This document shows positions 1 to 13,472 of a stretch of 64,000 nucleotides of DNA, piece by piece (position 1 is the first letter of the stretch; each line of letters starts with the position of its first letter). The DNA comes from Cyanoderma ruficeps. Its lineage: Eukaryota > Chordata > Aves > Passeriformes > Timaliidae. Under the pieces are notes generated by a model. The model did not search any database, was not told the DNA's origin, and saw nothing but the letters and a program-made list of their open reading frames with translations. Both the position numbers and the translations under genes were made by a program. The stretch is from contig VZDJ01000047.1 in NCBI GenBank assembly GCA_008694505.1, positions 629,927 to 693,926 of the forward strand, read 5' to 3'.

Positions 1-3000
1 AGGAATTTATAAAGTATTTAGAACAGACTGGTACCTCTGAGAGGAGGCATCTTAGACTCTTCAATTAAAATATCTCAAAATAGACCATGAATTGGAATCT
101 AACCCAACCCTGTCTCCAGCGCTGGAATGGGAATGGATGTGCTCCAAACATGCTGCTGCAGGTGATCTGCACAGCCGAAGGGAGGGACAGGGACCAGGTG
201 GGGATGCAGCTATTACCAGCACTGGCTCCACTCTGCCTCACTTTGTAACTCCCAGGTCCTGGGGCTTGTCAGACAAGATGGCACAAAAGTGGGGTCGCAT
301 AAATCCGGAGTTTTGGCTTCATCTCTCTGTTCTGGGCTCAGAAATTCTGGATACAGAAAGGCAGCGTGCTGCCAATGCAGATAAGGTGAAAGGAGTATCT
401 GGAAAAGCTTTAATTGAGTCAGTAATTAAGAGCTGCTGGAGAACAGTGAGAGGCTGGAGCTAGCACGTTATTGTGTCTTATAAAAGCATCTGGCCTGAAA
501 ACGGAGAGGGTGAAAGGATCCAGGAAATGAAATTTCCAAAACTGAAAAAGGCAACCCCCTCCTGGCTTTCAACAACACCAGCCTCTGTGAATATATCACC
601 CAAATACTCAGACTCTTCCCTGAATTCTGAGTCAAACTCAAAATGAAAATCTAAATTAAATTATTGAAATGAAAACTTCCTGCAGACTTGTGCCCAGGAA
701 AGTGCCTGCCTCTGCAGGGTCTTGGCCCCTGACAACAGCCCTGCTCCTCAGGGCAGAGCTGCTTTAACCCAGGGATGGGCAGCAAGTGGCACTGGGGGAA
801 GGGAGGGATGAGTTTCCAGCTGAGATGTGGGAGCCAGCACTGCTCTCAGCCAGATCAGGGCTGGGAAACACATTCCCACAAGGACCACAACAAATGCCAA
901 CTCCACAGCTTTCACAAGAAAATACAAATTCACTTCTGTGGTTGAAGCTTTCCCTTAAGAGTTAAACTCGCAGATACAACTTCTGCAAGGGAAAGAAAAC
1001 GGGATGGGAAAAATAACTAAACTGCAACTCATGGTTATGGCAGGGCATCCTCTAGGGCAAATTCCTACAATCTCTGCCAGCTTCTAGACCCAGAGAGCTG
1101 AAGGAATCCCTAGCAAGTACTAGGTTGAGAAATGTCCTTTAAAAATCTGTTCCATATTCCTTCAAACCAAATGCAAAAAAAAAAAAAAGAACAAGCAAAT
1201 AGCATAAATCCTTCTGGCTGGCTGAAAGCATACAAAATAATACAAAAATAATTTCACAATGAAATTAGTTCCTTAGGACTAGACCATTTACACAAAATTC
1301 AACCATTTGAACTCTTCTGATTCCCTAAATTCTTGGCACACCTTTCATCAGCCACCCAACAGACTTACAGCTCATGGTAGCAACAGCAAAAATCACATTG
1401 GTTTGATTGTCACTGCTGATGTGGACAAAGGATTTTAATTCTGAAGTGGCAAGAAAAAAGGAATTAAATAAAAAAAACCCTATGGATGGAGGACCTAAAG
1501 GGTTTTACATCATCTCACGACTTTGTGTGGTTCTCACCAGAGACAACTGCAGACTGTTCAGCTTCCCATTCTGCTTGCAGCAGGTGAGGGAATGGCTGCT
1601 GAGTGATGTGCAGACATTTATGATTTCCTGCAATGTGACCTACATTGCTAAACTTCAGAAATTTATTCTCCAAGGCACTGTATCATTTTGCATGCCACAC
1701 TCATCCCAAAGGAAGCTATCAGCAGGAGATGAGGCCCAGTTTGTGCAAGCTGAACGTCCTTCAGACACTTTTAACTAATTTGTTTGTAAATGTGTTATTG
1801 TCAGAGTAACAGACTGCGTGAAGCAGTGCTCTCCATCACTGTTTGCAGCTCTCTGTGACCTGAACCCCGCCAGGCACAGCTTTAATCACACCCTCTGTGT
1901 GGCAAATGGGCATTCCTGTCTGGACATCTGCAATTCAATTTGCCATCCAGTTTTCTCACAGAAGATTTTTCCTTCTTGCAGTTGCTTATTAGAAACAAAT
2001 TTTTGAAAGAAGAATTAAAACCTCTCTGTGTAGCAGGAGGTAAGAGGGAAGTCATGAGCATGGCTCTCCTTCACTTGCCCATCAAGTGTCTGACACTGCC
2101 TCAACAATCAAAGGAAAGGATGCAATCACTGGAAGAGTTCATTAAAATGTACACAGTCTTAGTCATAATGGATTATTTATGGCAGATAATTGAAATAAAT
2201 TACTGTTTTGCAGGTGCCCAATACAAACAGAATATTTGGGCTTTAAGGGAGAAGTTGCAGTGTGACTCCATTGGATGCTATCTTGTGTCTGTGACTAATA
2301 TTTCAAATTCAGTGATAGAACAATTTGATTGGAATATAAAATAGTTCTGATGAAGCCAGCCTGCCTTCTGTTTAATATTCAAAAAATCACATTATACACC
2401 TACCAGTTTGATTTATGAGCTCTCAGACTTTTTTTCCACCTGAGGTCCTAATCCTATGAGCCTCTTTTCTCTCAGCTCCTGTTGAAGAGAGGCTACTCAG
2501 CTGATCCTGTACCCTGGGAAAAGATTATTTGCCCTTATACCTGAAGATCCTTTTTTAAAAGGCTTTCAGCTTGGTTTTGCTCCAAAGTGTGGATGCCAGT
2601 GACTGCTTGTTCCTGCATATGCGACTCTGGCTGGAGTGATTTTGTACAGACTTATGGTTTCCAAAGAGTAACACTTAATAAACTGGAGGGACGCCTCATT
2701 TCTGAAAAGGTTTGAAAATGCCTCAGTGAAGACTGTTCTGGTCTATTCCTCAGAAGCACAAACTCCCTTGTGAGATGCAGCTGCTCCTTACACACTTGTC
2801 TCTCACTACCCTTTCAATTAAGCTTGGCCAAGTCCTGGCTCCACTGAAGTCAGTGGCAAAAACAGTTGCTGACTTTGCTGGGGCCACGACTCTCACTCTA
2901 GTTATCTTTTCTGGTACTCCAGCAAAGCCAGAGAAGAAAGAACGTGAAATTAAGCAGCAGAGTAAAAAGAACCAGAGAACAAGATGACTTCATTTTGGAA

Positions 3001-6000
3001 AAAACCACCAGCTTTTGTAGGCTCCTTCATCCAGCAAGACCCAGAAAAATAATAAAGGTCTTTTCTAAAAAGAAAAAAAGCTCTGAAAGTCCTCTGTAAG
3101 GGAAGACCACAAATAAAATAAAAGGCTCTATAAACTGTTAGCTCTGCTTTGTGTGCTTTTGTTCAACAATTGGAATATTTATGCTGTATTAATTACTCAC
3201 AGCTAGAAGAATATATCAAAAGACACAGGTAGAGGACTAAAAGGAAAGGAAGAGCAGCAGCAGTTCTGCAATACTTTACTACACTGAAAACAAAGCTGCC
3301 CCTTTCTGATGGTACAATTGGAATATTGTGCATCCAGTGCTAAAAGATGCCTTTTCTTCTTTCTGCTTTTAAAGGAATGCAGTTTATAATGTTGGGTACA
3401 TAGAGAAACACCTGAAGGAACAGTGTGTTCAGACCTACAATACTAATTAATTAACCAGCCCCATGTAATCTTGCAGTTGCTCTGCAATATTCTACTCTCA
3501 GCCTGGCTTAGAGGTACTCCAGCCCAGAATCAATTTGGTTTTGTGCTGGCAGCTCGCTCCCCCTGTTCTCACCCGGCCATCAGATCATATTTTTGTCTTT
3601 CACATTTTTCTTTCCTTCCTCCAAACGCACACAGTGAAAGTTCTGCTCAGGCTGTGCCTGCTCTGGTGAGCAGACCCTCATTGCTGCTTTCAGGCGAGGT
3701 CACCATGTCCTGGGAGCTTTTTGTTCTGCTCAAAAGGCTTCCACAATGCCACTGAAGCATATTGTGCCTGTGCAGCTGCTGCTGGGGAGAGCCTGCAGCC
3801 CTTGTGACTGCAGGAGCAATGTCAGCGTTTGCATTTCTGAGATGTGGAATACATTTTCCAGCAATTCTGCTCCTCTTCACTCCGGCTTCCCAGCAGTGTC
3901 CCTCACTTCACTATTTCAACTGGGTCACCAACAGCATTACTTTTGACCTTCTCCCCTCTTCCCCATCACTCAAAGCAGGCTGTCCAGGACACAACACCCC
4001 TGCCATGCCTGGGTCTCCTTTCAACCCTGCTCTGGAAATAATCTGCCTTTTCATTTGACTGTGCAGGCAAACTGCCTCCGTAGGTAACCCTGTCACATCT
4101 CTATCCGGGAGCAGAACATTCCGCAGCGTCACCCAAGTTTATGTGAGGCAACACAATATAGATGGTTCCCTCACATGGAGAGCTGCTGAACAAAGGCTGA
4201 TGAAGTGCAAATGTCAAGGAAAAGTCTTGAAAGCAGACCCTTCCTTCTGGAACACGGCGGTGACAGTTATTAACACCATCCATCAGGCTGGAGCTATTGC
4301 TCTGGCACACACTCGTGCCTGGTGGGACTGACACGGGCACGAGAACAAGGCCACGGTTACAGGCAAAGAAAAAGCTCCTGGGATCCATTTTCTGTTGACT
4401 TGCAAATGTTTGGTCTCTGCATTTGCAGTGACTGTGCTGGAGATTGGTTTAAACAGCTCCCAAATAATACCTGCAGCCACTCGCACAGGTATAAATGACT
4501 TGTGGTTTGGAGCAGTGGAAATTCAGCCCACATATTTCTCACGGGAGGAAAGACACAGGATGAAATTGCAAGATGGTAGAAATATCTGCTAATTCTCTGC
4601 TCAGCTTTCACTGCAGCGATGGAGGCAGAACAGCAAAGCTTATCACTCAAGATGAGCTGTAGTGTTTTTACTTTCACACAAAAACTCCCACAACGTCAAT
4701 ATAACTTCCAAGAACACTGGATGTGATGAAGTCTGGTTTCCTAAGGACTTGTGTCGCATGGCTGACTGACTGGGGAGTTTAATAAGATCCGAGAGCGAAA
4801 TGAAGTTTTCCTCTGAATGGGGCATTTATTACATCCTGAGTGGAATCTCTGGAGTTTAATAAAAGAAAGCTTATACTGCAATATTTCCTTTTGAAAGGGC
4901 ACTTTAGGTTTCTGTCCTCCAACTGGATTAATATTTTTTATGGAACGCGTAGGAATTTAATTGCTGTGAACGCGGGCGTTTCTCTACAAATTTGTTTGAA
5001 ATTGGCCCAAGGTTTTAATTTACTGTAAGGAGAAAAATACTGACAGACACACAGACAGACACATTCCCACACAATGAGCCCTCATCTGCCATCAGTAACC
5101 AAGCTGAAAATGTCAGTGTGCCCTAGGGATGTGCAGACATGAAGATGGGGTGCACATGTGAGATAAAAAGCAACCTGAAGAGGCCTCTGGTCTAGACAAG
5201 GATCAGCCCAAAGCCACCAGGCAGGGAAACAGAATGATGATCCCATCTCTTTTCTCTCTCTCCACCTGAGTCCCTTCCCTTGGCACTCCTGTCGTGGCAT
5301 CCACAGAGAGTGTTGAGCACACACACACACAGATATTCACATACACAGCTCTGCAGAGCCATTTTCTTTTGATTTTCTCTCTTTGTTAACTAATTGAAGA
5401 ACACTGAAATGATCTGTGCAGAGAAGAAAAGTCATCCTAGTTCTGAACAGGCTGAAACAGTACTGAGAATGCTGGTGTACCTTATAAACACTTCAACTGA
5501 GCATCCCTTTCCTTCTAAATTCAGATTAAACCCCCCCAGTGAAGTATGAGATCAAAGTCATTAGTCAGAGCTTGGTCATTTACTCGCCACAACATAAAAT
5601 CCTTTCAGCCCCACCTGTCCCTTCCTCCCCTGGTTATGAATACAGAATATTGTGCTTAAGAAGGAGAAGGTGGTAAACAACAAACACACAACAATTACCA
5701 AGAACAACACCATGAAAACTGATATTGGAACAAATGATTAAACCCTTTCATAATCAACTCATTTATTAAAGTGAATGCCTTAAAGCTAAAGCTTGTCATT
5801 TATGGTGGTGTTTGCAATGGACAGTTACTCTACATATTTACTTCAAGAGTACATTTTTGTACTTCAGTAAATTAAGAAATACTGATTTTGGGCAAGTTGT
5901 TGATTTTCCTGTCAGAACAGATTTAGCTTTGAGAAATGATTGTATTAACCTATTTCGTAAGTCTCTCTAAATACACAATTTGTGAGCAACCCATATTCTC

Positions 6001-6639
6001 TTGAATTAAATGCCATTTGTAACTTAGCCAAAAACTAATTTAAGTGGAGATGGGCCAAATTCATTTTTCATTTATGTTTATGCCATTCTGGAATAAACTC
6101 AGCAGTCTTGCAAGGATATACACTTGTTTGTAAGTGAAAATATCATCCCACTATTTTCATTGATATAATTCCAGATTAACATGCTTGACTTCAAGGGGAT
6201 GTGATTATTTCATAGGCTTTTCTGGTTATCAGCAACAATTTTGGAAGAAATGATTAAGCAATTTGACACAGTTACTTTTCACAACGTGCATTGTTGGTAT
6301 TTATTTCATGTCTACGATTTACTGTGTATGTGGAATACCTCAAAGGTGTGGATCTTGTGAAAAATTTCAGTAAAGAGGTTTGTCAGAGTTTGTATTCTTT
6401 ACATAAGACCCTCTATACATTCCCAGGCCATCTCCTGGGAGAAAAAAAAAAATCAAGTGTGGTTTTACATTTATACACCATAAAATAACCATGTGAGTGG
6501 AAGAACCACTCCATCCTGTGCCACTCAGAATTCTCTGACCCATCCAGCATATTCCACACACCATCCTGCTACAACAGAGGGAGTGATCTGTCTCTACAAT
6601 GTGCCCCAAAGTGACAACACATAAAAAGCAGGTGTCTAC
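1..6639 (-). other. TENM1: Intron downstream of the last NHL exon (partial)
   Basis: At least 6.6 kb of intron. I searched both strands for the next teneurin exon (RLEWPTDLAVNP-type) and did not find it, so it must lie below base 1. The stretch has an A14 run (1175-1188), a short CAGACA-type run (about 5040-5062) and a short CA run (about 5320-5331). No transposon or gene is apparent. Confidence 0.75.
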
Positions 6640-6794
6640 CTGAGTGATGTCCATCCCAGAGTCACAGCTCAGTGGCTGGGTTGATGTGAGGCCGTTTGAG
6701 CCTATGATTGTTGTGATCACACCGTTCTCATCAATCTTCCGTATCATTGTGCCATCAACAAAGTAAATAGATCCGTGCTTATCTACAGTGATAC
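6640..6794 (-). CDS. TENM1: TENM1 exon: NHL propeller, third part
   Basis: A 155-nt exon with 51 whole codons: [52 protein letters not shown]. It is one complete NHL blade ([21 protein letters not shown]), followed by the linker to the next. The acceptor is ccttgatgcag and GT completes the split Gly. The exon ends on a whole codon, ACTCAG|gtagac; in the family the next exon continues V-RLEWPTDL, which is not found between 1 and 6639. This is the last exon in the window. Its reading frame runs on into intron on both sides without stops for some distance, so splice sites, not stops, set the ends. Confidence 0.95.
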
Positions 6795-8296
6795 CTGCAT
6801 CAAGGGGAAGGGTAGAAAGAGTGTTAGCAAGGGCATTATCTTGATAGAAAAGCATGAGCTTAAAATGTTTCCTCTCCTCTTAGACTACGAAAATTTTCTG
6901 GTTCTGAAACGATTTTAAAAAGTGTGACCTTTTTTCCCCACCTATTACTATTTGAGACTTATACAAACTGTATATGGAAAGTTCACACCCATCTATCAGA
7001 TTTGCTTTGACTTAGAGGGAAGATGTGAGGATGAAACAAAACAAAACAGCAGTGCTGTTAATGTAATTTCACACACATAGAACAAGGATCTTCAATAACT
7101 TCACGTCTGTCACGAAGTAGGCAATGCCAGCTTTTCTAAAAACTTATCTTACAGTTCATTTTGTTTCATTTTCATTTCACTTGCTTCATTCTTATGCAGA
7201 GACGATTTTTTAACTGCTGTAGTCTCTGAGCACAGGAAGAAGCATCCCCAGAGGGCCAAAGGGGCCGTTCTGTACCAGAGGTGCAGAGCGGGCTGTGCCC
7301 AGCAGGAGCAGCTGCAGGTGCTGCAGGATGGATCTCAGGGCAGGGCTGCCCAAAATGATGCTGCTGCCCTGGACAGGCTGATGACAGCTGTGGTCACCAG
7401 CAGGAGCTGGGGCAGTTCTCCCACTGCTGGACCTGCAGCAGCTGGGGAAGGATGAACTGCAGTGCCAGGGCTGTGCACAGGACAGCTCCTGCTCTGGAGC
7501 TCGTGCCCAGCCTCGCTCTGCCCCAGCCTAACGGCTCTCCTGCAGTTCCTCCTACATTAAATCTGAACTGTAACTAAGATCTTATTTCCCTCAAATATTG
7601 AAAATGTAACCAGAAGAGCACTGCTATTCATGTTAGACTTGTGAAATCCTTTCTACCAAAACCGCTCGATTTCTTGCTTTAAACTACTTCATAATTTCCC
7701 GTTTAAAGTTGCATAACTTTGCAATTATAGCAGCTGCTGTGCACAGCCAAGCTATTTTAATAATGAATTTATGTTCTGCTACACAGAAATGAAAGGCAGA
7801 GGACTTGAACAGATGGTCTGGACAGTGGCTTATATGGTTCTTGATTTTTGTCCCCTGCATTTAGCACAACTGAAGGCTGTATGTACTCTAAGTTTACAGA
7901 ACACTTGTACGCAGGCCAGTTTAGGATCCCACACAGCAATTCCAAATGCCATTAAAAAAGAAAAATAGCCTCAAACTGAATTTCCTCACCTTCCAAACCC
8001 AACTCCTTATATTTAAGTTTCTTTTGTTTAATATATAGCAGTTACAGCTGGAGGAAAGGGAGATGAAGCAGTGTGGGGGCAGAGGCAGGACCAGGAACCC
8101 CTGATGCAGAACACACATCTCCCACGGGCTGGGGAGAGGGGGGTGGCCTCCCCAAGCCCCTAAACATTTACCTGGCAGCTGGGAATGCCTGGGGATTGAG
8201 TTGGAGTTTGAGAATAATCTGCTCTCCCAAAACAAACTGCCCAGGACTGCTGCTGAGGTGGCTCCTCAGCACAGGAGATCCTCAGGCACCCAGCAG

Positions 8297-8362
8297 AGGT
8301 CTGAGGGTGTGATCACAAAGTTCTGAGGGCGTGATCACAAAGGTCTGAGGGTATCATCACAT
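8297..8362. repeat. Three-copy 22-bp tandem repeat
   Basis: Units 8297-8318, 8319-8340 and 8341-8362, each based on ggtctgagggtgtgatcaca. The first two contain the palindrome TGATCA; the third reads atcatcacat. It sits within a GC-richer part of the intron. Confidence 0.93.
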
Positions 8363-11300
8363 AAAAAATTCCCCAAGCCACAGCAGTTAACTTTAGCTGC
8401 TGCTGCATCCAGCTCCCAGGTTATCAGCAGGGTGCTGGGAGTTGAAATTAATTCTTTCAATTGCCAACGCAACGTATCCACCTGGCTGTGAACTGCCCTC
8501 ACAGGAGGGTGTTCACCATCCTGTCACCTCCCCCAGCCAGGACAGAAGTGCCCATGGACTGCTGAGAGCCCAGGGTACAGGGCTGGGCTCCATCTCCTCA
8601 GTGTGTGAGATGGCTGAAGGTTCTGCAGGACAGATGTCACCTGGGGAACTGAAATCATCTGCTGGGGAAAACCAGGAGGTTACAAAAGGCTAAAGGAGGC
8701 GCAGACAGTGTCACAGCCTGACTCCCTGCCAGCCTGCGAGCTCATAAATCGTGACTGCTTGGTCCTGGCTCCCTTAGAGGATCTTCAGGCTTTAATTAGA
8801 AAGTAACTGTGCCTTTGGAAACTCCAGAACGACTGGCAAGCTCCTGGCTGTCATCTGCTCCTGAGAAGGCCAAAGCCAACACGCTGAAGGTGAGCTGAGG
8901 TAAAGAGGGAGTCTGACAAGCAGAGAGGTTTGTTTTGGGGCTGGGGTGACGTGTGTGCTCTGGTTTGGGCAGGGATGGTCCCTTGTTCCTCTGTCTCACT
9001 GACACTGCATCCTGCAGGGACATCAGATGGGATCTGCTTTGCTTTGCAGCGTGGCTCAGGAGCTGCAAGGGGAACCTGATGTGGGTGGGCAGGGCAGCAC
9101 ACGGGCTGTGCCTGAGCCTGCCTGGCACAGGGAGGTGCTGCACGGCCAGAGAGGAGCTTTGCCTGGACCAGATCCACCCCACACACAGCACAGGGCCAGG
9201 ACCTGTCACCAGGGCAAGTGCATCTTCTGTTTTGTGCAATTTCCCTGAGAACAGATGGCTGTGTTGGCTGCAAACCATCCATTATATAAAAATCAAAAAT
9301 GATGCTGCAATGAAATAAAGCTACTCAGCTGTGTTGTTGAATGGATTTCAAACACTGACTAGATAAGAAAACCAAGGATCTTTTAATGTTTCTAGCATTC
9401 ATGTTGCTCTCCAGCCACTGCAGGAAAGCAACCTGTCTGCAAGGGAAGGACGTGTGCCAGTGCCATGGCATAAATTAGCCCATGTCTACACTATTTGCAC
9501 TAAGTTCCTGGTACTTCCTAAGAAGCCAATTTCTTCAAGTGCCACCGAGTGTAGGGATGTTCAGCAATCACCTACTGCTCCCAGAGCTTGTGACTCTGCA
9601 GTAAAACAACACGACTTTACCTGCTTGAAAAAACTACTTATGCACTGAAGCCTTGTTGACAAATACCCTACACAAAGCATCCACTGGAAAACAATACAGA
9701 TTCGTGGCTGAACTGTCCCAATTTATTCATTAGAGCTGGATTCATTAATGCTCCTGTCACATCTTACATGATGCTACACATAATCTGTACTCCAAGAGCT
9801 TATTTTTAATCCTTTTCTGACGTACAGTGTAATGCAGAATCAAATCACACACAGCACAGCAACTGTGCTTTAATCACCAGGGAACTGGGGGAGGAAACAG
9901 GCACATGCTGAGGGTAATGAATTGCACTTGAGTGCAAATGGGAGCACTGCTCACTCCAGGAGTGAGTAAGAAAGGTCATTTTTTTTTAGAGAAGGAGATG
10001 TAGTTTGTATCAGGCTCTCAGTCTGATTCTGGTTTTTTTTAAAGGAACTGTAGCACTAAATTCTACGCCCAACTGATGCCTAACAACTTACAAATGAGCA
10101 TTCTACATTGGAAACTTCTAATTAAACTTCTGAAGAAATTTTAAAACAACATCTACAACTACTGGTGAGGATGGATAAAAGAGAATGCCACCTTCTGCTA
10201 AAGAACAACTGTATTTAGAAGGAACTTGTGATTCTCATAAAACTTTTAATAGGAAGAAGTGAATCAAATTGGTTAATTACCATTTTATGGTGCTAAAAGG
10301 GCAAATTACATGCCATCCATTTCTAAACTTCTAAATGTCTTCGGTGCTTTTAATTAAAGCTGCCATCTAGGAACTAAAGCAATTTTATGCAATTAGTTAT
10401 TTATAGGTTACCATAATACACCACTCAAAATATGATTCAAGTGATTTGCAGTCTCCTGCCTTGTGATCTTTGTCATCTTCACTTCCTCACTGTCTCAGCA
10501 CTAGCTGCAGAATATTCAGGAGTTCTTTGTCAGTGGGAGCACGACTTCAGGCCCTGCACTTGAGTGTTGTTCTCTTTAGAGGCAGATCAGTAGAGCTGGA
10601 GCAAACAGCATTTTTAACTCCTGACTGGGAATGAGAATGTTCAGCTTCCAGCCTGAGCCATGATCACTGGGGTCATCCTGCTGACATGGGTGAATAGAAA
10701 TGTGAATGATTTATGAATTCAGATGAATGCCGAATGAAATTTAGGAAAAACCTGCCATCCAAAAAGTTTACAGTGTTCTATGAGTTTCCCATACTTTGGA
10801 AACCACAGGAGTAGCTAAGGCTACTGAAGAGAAAAGTAAGGAATAAATTTAAATGAATAAAAAATGGCGTAAGATTTTTCTTTTTTTTTTTTTGCCGATT
10901 TTATGATGCATATATGATAATGACTTGAGGCTGCAAATTACTTTGGCTTGTATATTTCTAACTTTATATATTGCTAGTGAAAATTCTCACCCCATTCTAG
11001 TTTCCTTTTTGAATTCTATGGAAAGGTTAGAAAGGTCTTAGAAATTTACAGAACAGCAAAGATTGCTGGAAAAACCGGATTAATCATTACCTTTGGCAAA
11101 TGTGTCTGTTGTCACAAAAGAAATTTGGTTGAACCTACTGAAAGGAAAAGGAACCTTCCAGCTGAGCAGGAGCAGTCCTAAATGGGCTACTGCCATTTAA
11201 CAAGTGCAAAGGTTTAGTCTGAGCAGCTGTTACAACTATTCACTTTAGAAGGTATTGCTCAGGACAGGAGCAACAAGACTCATTATTTCAGGATGCAAAC

Positions 11301-13434
11301 TACTAGGATGAACACATCTTCAAAACCATGATTTTTTAAAGTACTATTTTCTTAGTAAAGTAATTGCAAGTAAAATAGATAAAACTACACTGCAGGACTG
11401 ACTTTTAAATGATGCTTTAATTTGTGTTTCTGTCTCACTGGTCTGTGTGAAAAAGTTCTTCGCTACAGCTGTGGAGAAGGAATTCTTGTGCCTGGGGTTT
11501 AGAACTTACTCCAACCTTCCCCATTTCCCTGGAGCTTTCTCTGAGGCCACTGCAGTGCACCCAGGCACTCTGCACTCAGTGTGCACCCAGATTTCCCCAG
11601 GCACTGGGTGTGCATCCCGTCCTGGGTGCTGGTCTGGACACAGCAACCAAACAGCAGACGCTGCAGGACCTTCCATGTTTGCACCTTTAGATTTAGTCTT
11701 CCCAAAGGTGAAAATCCTGATGTTTAGGGGGGCACCACTGGAGGCACCTCCTGCTCTACAGAAGTTACTCAGTTTGCATTTCCAGCAGAGCTGGCCGGTG
11801 AGAATGCTGCTCACAGACACCAGCTAATGGAAATTGGATGTTAATTGGACACTTTTCCTTCCCTGCTGCCTGGGAGACACTGCAGCTCAGCAAAGCCTGG
11901 TAACTCGATTGTCTCAAACTTTCCCTGCCTCAGCCAATTATGCCTGCAAAGTCAAAGCTATTTACAGGTGTAAAACCCCCCGATTTCAGCAGGGGAGGGC
12001 AGGCAAGTGTTTAATGGTGTTGATTCAAGCGTTGGCTTTGCAGGGCTCAGTACAAGTCCCAAGAATTTCCACTCATTTTAGTGCTTCTTACTGCTCCAAC
12101 ACTCAATGGCTGATCTAGTTAAAATCAGAACATGCTCCTCAAGTACCTTATCTTAAATACTAATCAGATTGTTTAAAAGACAGTGCTGGCAACTAGATGT
12201 GCCATAAATAATTTTTATATAAAAAAACCTCTAAACCCACCAAACAGAATTCCCCACCCCAAAATTAAAATCTGTTACTTGGTAAAGTTCAAGTGATTGG
12301 AATTCGGTCAATGATTAATATCTTGTGTAGTTACTTCTTCATTTTCAATATCTTCTCGTGTAATAAATGTGTTCAGCTTGTCACAGATCTTATTTTATGT
12401 CCCCACCTTGTGTCATTTCACATTCTGCTTAAGTACTTGGTCATCTATTACATGACTCATTAGTCTGAGATCTCCACAGAATTAAAGAAAGTTGCAGTAA
12501 AAATAATATATTGAAGTTCAAATTTCAACTACATCAGCCATGCATGTTTAAAAGCATCTTTCAAAGTCAGCTCAACATACAATAGTGCAAGATTAATATT
12601 CACTGAGCCCCATCTCTAGTCCTTCACAGAGAACTGGGAACAGACTGAACAAAGCTACGTGTGTTTGCTACCTGTAAAATCAAAGTTGTGGAAAGATGAA
12701 ATCAGGATTGATTCATGATATTTTCCTGTCTGGCATTCAATTCCTGGTCACTAGGCAAAGGCAGTCTTGCCAAATAAAGATAATGGGAAATAAACACTGA
12801 TGAAAGACTTAAATAATGAAATAGCAATCTAGGACTCTCCTCAAACCTCCCTGCATGTTCAAGGAAGTAGAAAAATGGATACGAGTTCAGAAAAGTTAAA
12901 GCACTATTCAAAGCAACTTTCATCCAGAAAAGCAAGCAAGAACGAGAATTTGAATTTCCACCTGTTAACACAGCTTTGAGGATGTTACCAGACAGGATTA
13001 AGTTTCACAAGTCTTACACTGTAGGTATTTCTTATCAATTTTGCAAATGGATAAACAGAGTCTTCTAGATAAGCCCTTATTCAGTTACAAGCAGCTACTA
13101 GCTAAAATTAGAGTCCAACTTTTAAGATATAACTAACCAAGATCAGACAACTACTAAATTGAGTCCTTTTTCACATACTAGCTTTCTATCAAGTAAGGGG
13201 GAAATTTATTTTTCATTTATAGTGTGAAAAATGAATGCTCGGGACAAAAACAAGTAGGCAAGCAAAGTAAAAAAGCTAATAATATTCCTGTATCACCTTA
13301 AAAAAATACAAATTATTCACTGAATAATGCAAGTGATTATATTTAATCATAACTTGGCAATTACTCTTTGTCTGGGACCTATTGCTGCACTGTAAAAATC
13401 TCAGAGGTATAAAACAATTCATTTATCATAGAAA

Positions 13435-13472
13435 TCATTATATCATTATTATAATTATCATCATTATTATTA
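13435..13472. repeat. ATT/ATC-rich low-complexity stretch
   Basis: Imperfect catt, atta and atca units without longer order. Confidence 0.8.

Noticed and set aside
1940..2344. A 134-codon plus-strand frame
   Set aside because: AT-rich sequence with no domain, no start context and no splice-site support; typical of chance in 64 kb.
1..6639. Search for the next NHL exon (RLEWPTDL...)
   Set aside because: No frame on either strand carries it, so it is not in the window.
6367..6855. A 162-codon minus-strand frame taken as a single protein
   Set aside because: Only 6640-6794 is coding. The rest is intron that happens to stay open; the acceptor gatgcag and the donor gtagac define the real exon.
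8796..9318. Frames of 121 to 160 codons on both strands
   Set aside because: Composition-driven; they overlap and give low-complexity products without known motifs.
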